Positions 46,865 to 58,664 of a stretch of 64,000 nt of DNA are shown here, in pieces. A program made the position numbers and the translations under genes. The stretch's first letter is position 1. Every line of letters begins with the position of its first letter. Source of the DNA: Macrostomum hystrix (Eukaryota > Platyhelminthes > Macrostomidae); assembly GCA_950097015.1 (NCBI GenBank), contig CATNEN010000030.1, positions 479,501 to 543,500 of the forward strand, in the 5' to 3' direction. The notes under the pieces were generated by a model, which worked only from the letters and a program-made list of their open reading frames with translations, was not told the origin of the DNA and made no database searches.

Positions 46865-49800
46865 ATGAGTTTTTATCGATATTTTTGCTCTAGCCTCGCA
46901 ATCTCATTGTTCTTAATTGGTAAGCTTGTGTTCTACTTTCTCTTGTTTATGCATATCGTCAATTCAAGGTGTCTCGATCTTCAAAAACTTCCACAAAGTT
47001 GCTTTCATGTTCATTCATCTGCTTTGCCTAAACCAAGAAAAGTTGATAACCGTTGATTATATCGCGTCTTTTATAGAAAAATCAACGATAATCTAAATTC
47101 AGTTAATTGTCGTTGACATTTTTCGGACAAAAAATTCTACCATAGATTTTGCCTACTGGAAGTAATTAGTATAACTAGCATCTCAACATTGTATTATTTC
47201 AAACACATTTGACGCAGTAGCCAGCAGCTACAGCGGTGCAGCCGCAGCGGCCTGGAGTTACCGGTGGCGCAGCCTGAACGAATCCGGTGCCCTGGGCTGC
47301 ACAGGCAAAGTACAGACGGTCGACCTGGCTGAGCACTTTCGGGAAGCGCTCGTTGACATTTTCGTCTACCAGGCAACCGGAGGTAAATTTAACTCCGGAC
47401 ACCACGAATAAGGAGCTGTAGTCTGCATAGCTTCAATCACAATGAAACCCAGGCCCAGTAGAATGACTTATATTTATAAACTGTACTACTTGCAGACATT
47501 GCGAATAGCTCGGACCCACCGGAGGCTTGCGGTCTGTATCAGAATGTACTGGACTATGTATCCAGAAATTTGGGCACCAACGCTGGTAGGTGAAAGTTTT
47601 TGCCGCGTCAGCTAGAAGAAATGGAGAAACAGAGAGAAACATTGACATAGGGACAGGGACACAGACTCAGAGACACAGAGACACAGGGACTCAGGGACAC
47701 AGAGACACAGGGACAAGGGGACACAGGGACACAAGGACACAGGGACACAGGGACTCAGAGACACAGGGACACAGGGACACAGGGACACAGGGACACAGGG
47801 ACACAGGGACACAGGGACTCAGGCACTCAGGGACACAGGGACACAGGGACCCTGAGACACAAGAACTCAGAGACGCAGGGACTCAGACACAGGGACAAGG
47901 AGACGCAGAAACAGGGACCCTGAGACACAGGGACACAGGGACTCAGGCACTCAGGGACACAGGGACACAGGGACCCTGAGACGCAGGGACTCAGACACAG
48001 GGACACAGGGACACAGGGACACAGGGACACAGGGACACAGGGACACAGGGACACAGGGACACAGGGACACAGGGACACATGGACACAGGGACACAAGGAC
48101 ACAGGGACACAGGGACTCAGAGACACAGGGACACAGGGACACAGGGACACAGGGACACAGGGACTCAGGCACTCAGGGACACAGGGACACAGGGACCCTG
48201 AGACACAAGAACTCAGAGACGCAGGGACTCAGACACTGGGACAAGGAGACGCAGAAACAGGGACCCTGAGACACAGGGACACAGGGACTCAGGCACTCAG
48301 GGACACAGGGACACAGGGACCCTGAGACGCAGGGACTCAGACACAGGGACACAGGGACACAGGGACACAGGGACACAGGGACACAGGGACACAGGGACAC
48401 AGGGACACAGGGACACAGGGACACAGGGACACAGGGACACAGGGACACAGAGACTCGGGGACACAGGGACACAAGGACACGTCGGACACAGACAGACTAG
48501 AGCAGTGACAAAAGCATAGACCCACCAACATTGCAGTCTGCCTTCAGCCTCACAGCACAGCCGAGCTGCTCACCATCCAGCAGTACCTGAAGCTCCTGCA
48601 GCCAGCTGTCAGTTCCACGCGCCCAGTCGCGGTGTCCGCGGTTCTGGCTGCTGCCGACTATAGAGACAAATCAGGCGCCTTGCTCAGAGGCTTCTTCGAC
48701 AGCCTGTCGGATCCGGTACTCACTGCTGGGCCCTCTGAGTCTGAGCTCGCATCGGTGAGCTCGGGTTCACGACTGATTACGGCGTGGGCTAAGCTTAATA
48801 GGATCCTAGATGATAGATTAAATGATCCTAGTTACAGGACACTGTTAGATCATAGTCCTAAACTAACTTTGCCCGCAGGCAACCTACCAGTACCTCGCCG
48901 AACTCGACTGGAGCTACGTCGGCCTGCTGTGGGAGGCGGAGCCGGGCTCAGCCCGACTGTCACAGAAGCTGCTGTCGCTGGGGCGCACCGACCGCAGGAT
49001 CTGCTTCCCGCTGCTGCTGAGCTTCAACAGCGGGAACGCAACGGACGCTGTCCGGGCGCTGAAGGACTTTGTGTACTCCAGCAAACGGCTGCCCCGCTTC
49101 ACTGTCGTCTTCGCTGGCTCCGGCGCAGCCTTCCTGCGCCTGTGGGACCTCGTGTCAGGAGGCGACAGCGCCTTCGCTGACTCAGAGAAGCGCTACCAGC
49201 TCGTGCTGGTTGGCGACGCCTTCAGCAGCTTCCACCGGATGTCCGACATGACCAGGCGAAAGAACCTCGGCCTCGGCACCGTCTTCATCTTCCCGGGAAT
49301 TCTGGACCCGGAACCCGCCACCGATGAGCTGGGGACGCTGTTCGCCAACCTCACTGCCGATGCGGCTTCCATGGGCCGGTTCTCCGAGCTGAAGGCCACC
49401 CACGGCCGGCTGAACTGGCTCAAGCAGTCGACCAGCAGCCAGTGCCTCTGGTCCGATTCCAGTAGCCTCTGCTACCTGCTGGCCCTCCGCTGCGACTTCC
49501 AAGCCCTCAGCCTCGCCCCGCTTCTGGCCGACGGAGTCCCGAGCCTCGGCTCGCTCGCCGACGTGCAAAGCCTGCGGCAGAAGACGGTCACTCTGGCATC
49601 ACTGAGGACAAAGTTCACATTGCTGAACTCCTTTGTCAGGGCCGGCTTCACCACCTACTCCATGGACAGGGGCCTGCAGCACACCTCCCGCGGCTTCTGG
49701 CAGCCCATCGTGAAGATCTACCAGAGCCAGCTGCGCGGGACCAGCTACTCGCTGGAGAAGCTCGGCGAGCTGGCCCTCAAGCAGGCGGGAACGGCAGCGC

Positions 49801-52800
49801 AGACGTATGAGTTCAATGCGACTGGCGTGAGCAAATTCTACCAGCTGACCAGCGGCAACCCCGACATCTTCCCGACCCTGACGAGCAGCTTCGCGTCAGA
49901 GTGCCCCGCCAGCTGTCCAGAATGTGTGAGCGACTCGGATAAGCAGTTCATTCAGTTCAAGGAGGGCGACATCTACCTGGGCGCTCTGGTGCCCGTCTAC
50001 TATAGAGGAGTTGACTTGTTCGACTGCAGCGATGGCGCCTTCAGGAAGAAGTCCGTTGGCGGCTACGAGTTCGCGATGGCGTTCAAGTTCGTTGTCGAGA
50101 TGGTGGACGCACTCAGCCAGGGAAATCCAATGCCGAAGGGCTTCAACACATCGCAGGTCGATCAGCAGTTCCTTATAGGAGTGAGAGACTTGCTTCAGAG
50201 AGTTCACGACAGGCGCACCAAGAGGCTGCGCTGGGGCTACGTTGTGCTGGACACCTGCTACTCACCCAGCTGCACCGTGCGGCGACTCGGCAGCCTGCTG
50301 GACGGCAGTCTGGCGGTCGTGCCAGGCTTCAACTTCACCAAGGTGGTTGGCTTCGTTGGAGCGCATTCCAGCACCCAGACGATGGCCTCCAGCCAGCTGC
50401 TGAAGATGTACAACCTCCCTCTGATAAGCTATGGCTCAACTTCCACAGCACTAAGTGACGTCAACCAGTATCCGTTCGTTCTGCGTACTTTGTCATCAGA
50501 CACCGCGATCATTGAAGGCATGGTGCGGATGCTAAAGTACCTCAAAGTGGATTACTTCAGCGTAGTGTACGCCTCGTCAGCGTACGGCGTGTCATTGAAG
50601 GAGGAGATGGTGCGAATTTCATCTAGAGAGGGCCTGTGCATCTCGAAGCTGATTGTCTTTGATTGCGGCGGTGTGGACGACAGCTGCAAGCGAAGCTTGA
50701 TGCTGGACCTCAAGTCTCTCAGGGCGCAATACGTGACCTTCCTCAGCAACCTGCCGGACCTCATCTCGCTGCTGAATTATCCGCAGGCCGAGACAGACAT
50801 CGGCTACCTGACACTGTTGACCACCGAGTCTGTCGGCATCTCGGATGCTGCCTTCGTCGATAAGAAGAATGTCGGTCTGGGCACGCTCAGCCTGCAGCTG
50901 GCCTCTTCTCCGACGCCAGCCTTTTCGGGGTTCGTCAATTACAGCCTGACCCGCATGCCGCCGAACCCCAATAACATCTCCCAGTGGGACCGGCTGTTCT
51001 TTGAAGACGCTCAGCAGTGCTACCTTCCCGGAAGTTTCCAGAGAAATATGGCTTTCTCTCAGGCCTGCCAACAATCGCTAGTTCAGGTACTTGAAAATGT
51101 TTGAAGGGCTTCTTTAACAGTAGAACTACCAATTGGAGGGGGAATTCCCCGACCCTGACAACTACTTTTGCTGCAGCCGAATGAAACAACTCAAGCACAC
51201 GAAAGTTTATAAACGGGCCAACTTCTTCTGAAACAATAATCAAGTCGCCAGCTCATCAGACCGCCGAGATATTCAATGGTTCTGGCTGAAAGTCAGATTT
51301 TTCTCGTAAGGGCTAATGTATTTCATACACCCCTATACACAAATTTGCACTGCGCCTCAGTGCGGCCTTGCCAGGCCTTCAAAATTTATGAGCATGTCAC
51401 CCGAATGTGCCTGCATAATTGCTCTCTTCACCTTCATGGGCTACAACAGGTGTAAATAGGTCACTATGGACACCCTGACGCGAATTTCTACAATTTCACT
51501 GATCAAGCCTAAATACTAGGCGCAGCTCAACCCCAGGACACCCTCGCCTAGTCTGTCAACCAATCAGTCACCACCTAGCGCTGTTAGCATTCGAGCGCTG
51601 CCAAAAATATTTTCAAGGGGGGGGAGAAATTCTCATACCCCTTGGTATAAAAACGGGCGGCAAAATGGCTTTGTAGTCCTACTGTTAACCTTTGCTTTCG
51701 CAAACACTCGCACTACGAGATAGCTAAACCTTGGAAATTCGCAGGCGCATCCAATTACTGAAGTGGAATCCCGCGCACCTTTCGTCATCGATGCCACCTC
51801 CACCCTGGTGCTCGGCAGCCTGACCGCAATGACCTACCTGTGCCAGGTGACCACACCGGAACCGGCCTGCCCAGGCTATTTTCCAGGCGACTTCCAGGGC
51901 ATGCTACAGCGGGCCAACTTAGTTATGTACGGCAGCGTTGGCAGCAACGACCCCCGTCCGCAGACGTTTAGTGGCAACTTCGATGGCTCCGCCTGGTCAT
52001 TCCGGAAAGTGTTCGACAACCGCATGGGGCAGACGCCATTCTCAATCTGGCAGTACCGGAAGCGGGGCTCCGGTGACTACCGTTTTGTTCAGGTAAGACT
52101 GACACCATTAGTGCGTCACGTTGAGAAAATGACACCAAAGGTGCTGCCCTCATCATCCACACAGCTGTTATTTAAATATGAGCTTTAGCTGGGCATCAAA
52201 AGGGATGCTGCGACTTACAACCAGGGCTTTAACCACTTTAATCCATTTGCGTTGCAAACAGCGACCCACAGCAGACAACTAAAAGGGATGCTTATTGCGA
52301 TAACCAAATTAAAAATGGTTTAGCAACGGTGAAATCGGATTTCCAACTTTGACAGATCGGCCTGTTTGATGGCGCCAACTCGTTGAGCGTCACCGAAACG
52401 CCAGCCCAGCTTGAGTCCGCCGAGAGAACCTCGGGCTCAACTGGCGACTCGTCGTGCCGAACTCGGGCCCAGTGCGGCATTACGGACACCTCGCGATGCG
52501 CGAATCCCAGCGTGGGATCGAGGGCCACATCGACTGATGGCGACAGCGGCGGAGTCGACAATGGATCCAATCTGGGTTTCCTGGCACTGCTCATTATTCC
52601 AGGCTTCCTGCTCGGCTTCTTGCCAATCTGCGTGTATAATATCTGTCGGATCAGGCTGTTAGAGTCTGACGAGGAAGCACCTGAGGAGTCTATCAACACT
52701 GGCGTCGCCAATCAAAGCTTCCAGTCGACGGGTAACAGCCAGTTTGGTGGCGGAGGAAGAATAGCTTCAGATGGTTACGACCGAATGAGCGGCATCTCTA

Positions 52801-52898
52801 CAGCGCAAACTTGGCAGCAACAGCAGCAGCAACAGCAGCAGCAGCAGCAGGCTCTGTGGCATGCCGACGGAAATGAAATGGCTGAAAACGTCGGTTAA
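46865..52898 (+). CDS. Tandem Venus-flytrap, single-pass receptor-like protein
   Basis: Seven in-phase GT-AG exons: 46865-46919, 47218-47382, 47496-47585, 48537-48754, 48879-51086, 51745-52092 and 52356-52898, giving 1208 aa. A signal peptide (MSFYRYFCSSLAISLFLIG) precedes a first ANF-receptor-type ligand module (about 20-520; TYQYLAELDWSYVGLLWE). A Cys-rich linker (ECPASCPEC) then leads to a second, mGluR-like module (about 539-1040; GDIYLGALVPVY, LDTCYSPSC, SSTQTMASSQLLKMYNLPLI, VDYFSVVYASSAYG). One transmembrane helix (about 1101-1122) and an 80-residue cytosolic tail with poly-Gln follow. No 7TM, kinase or cyclase domain is present before the stop. The second module keeps Ser/Thr, Asp and Tyr at positions that bind the amino-acid backbone in mGluR1 (S673, T697, D717, Y745). 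Ligand and signalling partner are unknown. Confidence 0.82.
47645..48490. repeat. 8-bp microsatellite-like array (GGGACACA) with 346-bp higher-order repeat, intron 3 of the Venus-flytrap gene
   Basis: It is mainly GGGACACA, with GGGACTCA, GGACCCTGAGA and ACAAGAACTCAGAGACGC variants. The variant string beginning CCTGAGACACAAGAACTCAG occurs at 47851 and 48197, a 346-bp period. The minus strand reads as long CPCVPVSL frames, an artefact. Confidence 0.93.
51118..51684. mobile_element. TTAA-type MITE, family M, copy 2 (intron 5 of the Venus-flytrap gene)
   Basis: An intact copy of 567 bp. TTAA lies at both ends (51114-51117 and 51685-51688). The terminal inverted repeats are CAGTAGAACTACCAA and TTTGTAGTCCTACTG. 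The body is collinear with copy 1, including CCAATCAGTCACCACC and a TATAAAA at 51646 near the right end. It makes up most of the 51087-51744 intron. Confidence 0.9.
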
Positions 52899-53109
52899 CA
52901 ACAGTTGCTGCTGCCTATTGCTGAACTATCTGCAGACAATACGAGTATTCGGTTTCAGAGACACTACTTCATGTGTCAATATTTACTGTAGCCTGATATT
53001 AATCTACTTGATTATAGGCTTGAATAGTGCTATTTTAGCATCTTTCATTAGCTTCCTGCACACAACTATCATTTATTCTCCATATACTTTTGTAACTCGA
53101 CGACAATAT

Positions 53110-53421
53110 TGTTATGTAGTGACTTGCAGCCAGCGCGTATACGCTGAGTACACCGCGCTGGCAGCTGTCTGTTAACTGGCTGAATATCATTTCATTGTGC
53201 GGTGCAGCCATGTGCAGCCAGCGCGCGTACGCTGAGTACACCGCGCTGGCAGCCGTTTGGTTAACTGGCTGACTTTCAAATCATTGTTCGCTCTATTTTA
53301 TCACCCCCTAATCCTTACACCCAACGTGCCGTCGCATAAAATATATATCGCTGTTCTCAGGAGCGTGGAGCTCTGACTGTTTACGTTTCGTTCTAAATAC
53401 CACCAGTCTAGAGTTATTTCA
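53110..53421 (+). repeat. 5' LTR
   Basis: It begins TGTTATGTAGTGAC and ends AGAGTTATTTCA. It holds an internal near-duplication (CGCGTATACGCTGAGTACAC and CGCGCGTACGCTGAGTACAC) and an AT-rich TAAAATATATATCG that may serve as the TATA element. Confidence 0.95.
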
Positions 53422-53422
53422 G

Positions 53423-53434
53423 TGGCGACGAGAC
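53423..53434 (+). other. Candidate primer-binding site
   Basis: TGGCGACGAGAC starts one base after the 5' LTR, the usual place for tRNA 3'-end complementarity (TGG complements the CCA end). The tRNA identity was not determined. Confidence 0.65.
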
Positions 53435-53446
53435 TTGGGCCCAGCC

Positions 53447-56400
53447 ATGCCGGCCCACGGAATCGGAGAATTTGAAGACTCCGTCGAAACCTGGGATGAA
53501 TACCAGGAGCGCCTGGAGCAGCATTTTCTCGCCCAGGACATCACTGACGAGGGCAAGAAGAGAGCAACCCTGCTGAGTGTCTGTGGAAGGAAGACGTTTC
53601 AATTGGCTAGAAGCCTGTGCTCTCCAGCCAAAGTTGCTGGCAAATCGTACGACGACATCTGTTCGCTGCTGAGCGGTCATTTCAACCCGAGACCAAGTGA
53701 GATCGTCCAAAGGTTCCACTTTAACAACCGAGCCCAGCGTGCTGGAGAGACTGTGGCAGAGTTTCTGGCAGAGCTGCGGAAGCTGGCCGAGTTCTGCAAC
53801 TTTGGCAACAGCTTGTCGGACATGCTGCGGGACAGACTGGTGTGCGGCATCGCGGATCAGCAAATCCAACGCCGGCTGCTGATGGAGCCGACCCTCACCC
53901 TCGACACAGCAAAGGAGATCGCTCGGGCGGGCGAATCGGCAGCCATCAACTGCCGGTCGCTGGGATCAGCGAACTCGGCAGCACCGACGCCATCGACGGA
54001 AAGCGACGCTGTGCTACGGATGGAGCGGCAGCGACCAGAGGAAGACAGCAGACAGCTGGGAGCCGAAAGTCGTCGGCGCTGCTTTCGCTGTCTCTCAACC
54101 CGTCACCTGGCCAGCAAGTGCCCCTTCGTGGACAAGCGCTGCTTTAAGTGCAGCAAGACCGGACACACAGCGAAGGCCTGTAAGACAGATGCACTGCGGC
54201 AGCAGCAGACACACCAGCTGGTGGAGCAGGTGACCACGAGCGCGAGTCCAGATGAGGTGTCGTATCCGTTTTATCATCTGGGGGCGGATCGGCCGCAGTC
54301 AAGTTTTCCACCGATCAGGACATCGGTTTTTATCGAAGGGCGGCAGCACGAGATGGAGGTAGACACAGGTGCATCTGTATCGCTGATGTCTGAGCGCACA
54401 TTCAAGGCGAACCTGGACGGACTGGTTACACTGTCCCGGTCAACGATTCAACTCAGCACCTACACCGGTCAGACCGTGCGCGTGCTCGGCCAGCTGTCCG
54501 TCCGCGTGCGAGTGTCCGCCGACTCTGATGAAGCGCAACTGCGGCTTCTCGTTGTCGCCGGCGACGGTCCGAGCCTCCTCGGTCGGGATTGGCTGGCTCA
54601 GCTGCGCCTGGACTGGCAGTCGGTCAAGCGCATCGGTGACCCTGCTGAGAAGCTCATCAAGGAGTTCTCAGATGTCTTCCAAGGCCTGGGAGAGTTCAAC
54701 GGCAAGCCAGTGTCTATCAGTCTCAAGGAGACCGCCAGACCGAAGTTCTTGAAGGCGCGACCTGTTCCTTTCGCGCTGCGTGAAAAAGTCGAACAGCAGC
54801 TGCAGAAGGAAATCGACCAAGGAGTGCTGATGCCGGTCAAGAACTCCGACTGGGCGTCACCGATCGTGCCAGTGATGAAATCGGACGGCAGCGTCCGCGT
54901 CTGTGCAGATTTCAAGCAGGGAGTCAACACAGCGATTCGGCCGGAGGCGTACCCCCTGCCAAACATCGACGAACTGTTCGCCCGGCTGACTGGCGGGCAA
55001 AAGTTCTCTAAGCTGGACCTGACCAACGCATTTATGCAGCTTCCGCTGGACGAGGAAGCCCAAGAGGTCTGTACAATCAACACTTCCGTCGGACTCCTGC
55101 GCTACACCCGACTGCCTTTTGGGGTGTCGATTGCCCCAAGCGTCTTCCAACGAGTGATGGACAACCTGCTGCGTGGAATTCCGCACACAGCATCCTTCAT
55201 CGATGATGTCATCATCACGGGAGAGGACGACGCGAGCCATCTGCACAATCTCAGAGAGGTCCTGAGGGTCTTCAAGGAATCCGGCCTGACCTGCAAGCTC
55301 GAGAAGTGCAGATTCTTCCAGGACGAGGTCACGTACCTGGGTCACCGCATCGACGCAGAGGGACTGCACCCACTCGACGACAAAGTCCAAGCCGTGCTAG
55401 ATGCACCAGCACCGACGAACACGACTCAGCTCAGGAGCTTCTTGGGCCTCATCAACTATTACGGGAAGTTCCTGCCGAATCTCTCCAGCGTGCTGGCACC
55501 GCTACACCGGCTGCTGGAGAAAAACTCGAAGTGGCGGTGGGACCGCGGTGAGGCCAAAGCGTTTGCCGCAGCAAAGCAGCTACTCACGCATCCAAGTGTC
55601 CTGGTGCACTACAATGCGGCAGAGGACCTCTACCTGGAGTGCGACGCCTCGCAGTACGGCCTGGGCGCTGTCATCTTCCATCGTCAGAACGGCATGGACA
55701 AACCGATCGCGTACGCTTCGCGCAGTCTCAGTGCCGCTGAGAAGAACTACTGTCAGCTGGAGAAGGAGGCACTCGCGCTGGTCTTTGGCGTCAGAAAATT
55801 CCACCAGTATCTGTTTGGCCGAGAGTTCAACCTGCTGACGGACCATCGGCCGCTGTTAGGCCTCCTTGGGCAGGAACGGCCGCTTCCAACGTTGGCGTCC
55901 GGCCGAGTTCAACGATGGGCGCTGCTCCTGACAGCCTATCGCTACCGTCTAGTACATCGCAGCGGGACCTCTATGCTCCGGGCGGACGCCCTGAGCCGCC
56001 TTCCTGCATCAAGCGGGCCCAAGGACGTTCCAGTGCCACCGGAAGTCATTCAAGTGATGGACTGCCTCGACGCCGGTCCGGTGACTTCATCAGATGTGCG
56101 TAACTGGTCACGCCGCGATGCCACATTGTCTCAGGTAATTCGTTTCTGTCTCTCTGCCTGGCCGGACAAGGGATCCCTGTCCCCTGACCTCACGCCCTTC
56201 GGCAAACGCCTACAGGAGCTCTCGGTCCAAGACGGCTGCATTCTTTGGGGCTGCCGCGTCGTCATTCCGGAGGCCTGTCGATCCAGTCTCCTAGAATCGC
56301 TGCACGTCGCACACCCTGGCGCGTCCCGCATGAAGTCGCTGGCCAGGAGCTACATCTGGTGGCCCGGCATGGACCGTGATATCGAGGCGAAGGCAGCGGG

Positions 56401-57498
56401 ATGCCAGGAGTGCCAGAAGCACCAGCGAGTCGGTCCGGAGGTGCCACTGCAACCGTGGCCGCTGCCGACAAGGCCCTGGTCGCGGATTCACATCGACTTC
56501 GCAGGGCCCGTCCAAGGAAGAATGCTCCTGGTGGTAGTCGACTCCTACTCCAAGTGGATCGACGTTCACGTGACGTCGGCAACGACAAGCTCTGCAACGA
56601 TAGAGAAGCTACGACAGACCTTCAGTGCCACGGCCTGCCGGATGCTATTGTCTCGGACAACGGTCCCTGCTTCGCAAGCTCGGAGTTCGAAACCTTCTGT
56701 GCTAAGAACGGCATTCGGCACATCCGCACGCCGCCCTACCACCCAGCTTCGAATGGCCAAGCCGAACGAACTGTGCAGACCGTCAAGAGCTCTCTGAAAA
56801 AACAAGCGAGCGACGGCAGCTCTCTGGAGACGCAGCTGGCGAGATTCTTGCTGAGTTACCGCACAACGCCGCACCCAACGACAGGAGTGGCTCCTTGTGA
56901 GCTACTGATGCGCCGTTCGCTGCGAACGCTCCTCGATGTACCCAGGCCAGACATTGCCAAGCGGGTCCTCGAGAACCAGGAGAAGCAAAGGCTGCAGCAT
57001 GACTCTGGGGCGCACGGGCGGAGCTTCGCGGAGGGCGAGGCAGTGTTCGTTCAAGACTTCAGATGTGGAAAGGAACGGAGCTGGACGCGAGCAACGGTGG
57101 TGGGCATTGAAGGCAGCAACTGGTACCAGTGCAACCTGCCGGACAACAGAACGGTTCGGCGCCATGCAAACCAGATGCGGTGCGATACGACTCACCGCAA
57201 TGTGGACCAACAGCCTCGGGGGCTGGTCTGTCAGCCGCCACAACTGCCACCGCCCCTACCACTGGCACCGCCGCCATCGTCGACACCGACAACGCCGCCG
57301 CCGCCGCCGCCGCCGCCCCCACCGCCGCCGCCGCCGACATCACTACATCAGCCACCGCCAACGCCTCCAACGCCTCCAACAATGGCACCGCAGCAGCAGC
57401 AGCGGCGGGATCAATCACCGCAGCACGTGCCTCGAAGATCGACCAGGATCCGCAAGAGCCCAGACCGTCTGAACTATGGTGGGAGAAGTGTTATGTAG
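53447..57498 (+). pseudogene. Gag-Pol polyprotein of the Ty3/gypsy element, one frameshift in integrase
   Basis: The frame opens at ATG 53447. Domains in order: a retrotransposon Gag region, two CCHC zinc knuckles (near 54079-54182), an aspartic protease with DTGAS (near 54362), a reverse transcriptase with FIDD (near 55196), RNase H (LECDASQYGLG near 55633), and an integrase with an H2C2 zinc-binding region (near 56300-56410) and the first catalytic Asp (near 56490). Around 56625-56632 the reading continues in another frame. That frame carries the second Asp (VSDNG), the Glu (NGQAER) and a Pro-rich tail, and stops inside the 3' LTR. The break disables the continuous frame unless ribosomes shift there or the base call is wrong. 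Gag and Pol are fused, with no stop between them. Confidence 0.88.
57478..57488 (+). other. Polypurine tract
   Basis: GGTGGGAGAAG immediately precedes the TG of the 3' LTR, the standard plus-strand priming site. Confidence 0.8.
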
Positions 57499-57800
57499 TG
57501 ACTTGCAGCCAGCGCGTATACGCTGAGTACACCGCGCTGGCAGCTGTCTGTTAACTGGCTGAATATCATTTCATTGTGCGGTGCAGCCATGTGCAGCCAG
57601 CGCGCGTACGCTGAGTACACCGCGCTGGCAGCCGTTTGGTTAACTGGCTGACTTTCAAATCATTGTTCGCTCTATTTTATCACCCCCTAATCCTTACACC
57701 CAACGTGCCGTCGCATAAAATATATATCGCTGTTCTCAGGAGCGTGGAGCTCTGACTGTTTACGTTTCGTTCTAAATACCACCAGTCTAGAGTTATTTCA
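57489..57800 (+). repeat. 3' LTR
   Basis: 312 bp, read as identical to the 5' LTR. The Gag-Pol stop codon lies in its first ten bases. It is followed by the AATAT duplication. Confidence 0.95.
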
Positions 57801-57962
57801 AATATGAAATGCACTCAGTAGATCGCATTGAGTTGATTTTCACATATGTTTTGCGTAAAACTAAATTGAACAGAACTGAACTTTCCCAATTCTCGGTAAA
57901 ATCCTAAAGAATTTCTGATTCTAGTGAGTATACAGTGAGTATACAGTGAATTTAGCTGCTAG

Positions 57963-58273
57963 AGGTTGTAGCATAGTGGTTAGGCCGTCGGACTCACGAC
58001 TTGAATGTCGGGGGTTCGATTCCCGACTCCACTTGAACAATTTGTGTCCTTCAGCAAGACACTTAACTCTGCATTGCTTCAGTTCACCCAGCTGTTAAAT
58101 GGGTACCAGCATCAGTTGAGATAATTGAAGGTGGGTGTGGCGTGCGCCCAGTCCATGGACTGAACAGCCGTACGCAGCCTTCAGATGCGCCGCGCATTAG
58201 CTGCGGCTGTGCTGTCGGCTGCACATCTGACCCAATCGGGGCCAGGTGTAATCAATTATAATTATAATTATTA
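57963..58273 (+). mobile_element. tRNA-derived SINE, family B, complete copy with target duplication
   Basis: The head has an A box (TAGCATAGTGGTTAGG) and a B box (GGGGTTCGATTCCCG), with a tRNA-Val-like CTCACGA anticodon loop. The body has GTCCTTCAGCAAGACACTTA and AGCTGTTAAATGGGTACC, a motif resembling conserved central domains of animal SINEs. An ATTATAATTATAATTATT tail follows. The 11-bp duplication TTAGCTGCTAG flanks it at 57952-57962 and 58274-58284. Confidence 0.88.
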
Positions 58274-58284
58274 TTAGCTGCTAG

Positions 58285-58664
58285 GAATTCGGCTAGCTTT
58301 GAGTTTCCGGTTGTGAAGCTAGAAAAACGCAATACTACTCTCAGTAGCACTGGATCACTCAAGTTGGGCAACATTGAAGCTGCGATGCAAAATGCTTTAA
58401 AATAAGCTCAATTTCGGATAGGAATTGGAAAGGAAACCACACCGTTTAATTTTTCTTCAAACAAGGAGCTGTGGTCCAACGGTCTCCTACCAGGTACAAA
58501 TTGGCTACAAACTAGGCAGAAGACAAAGTGTGTACTTTTGAATAGGATAGGACTGCGCACTGAAAAACTGTTATTAAGCAATGTCCAATGCCTGTCTCTC
58601 TCTCCCTGTCTCTATATTTATGTTTCGCTCCACTTAGTGAAACCTAGAACAGAGTCGCAGAACA
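58285..58664. other. Spacer before the tentative gene
   Basis: No repeat or exon recognised. It ends with an acceptor-like GTCGCAG|AACA just before the ATG at 58665. Confidence 0.35.

Larger units (their letters stand above)
53110..57800 (+). mobile_element. Ty3/gypsy LTR retrotransposon, full length, recent insertion
   Basis: Two 312-bp LTRs (TG...CA) bound a 4691-bp element, and the 5-bp target duplication AATAT occurs at 53105-53109 and 57801-57805. By eye the LTRs are identical, so the insertion is young. A primer-binding-site candidate, a polypurine tract and a Gag-Pol frame are all in place. No envelope gene is present. The element lies 211 bp after the Venus-flytrap gene's stop codon, same orientation, possibly in its 3' UTR. 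Confidence 0.95.
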
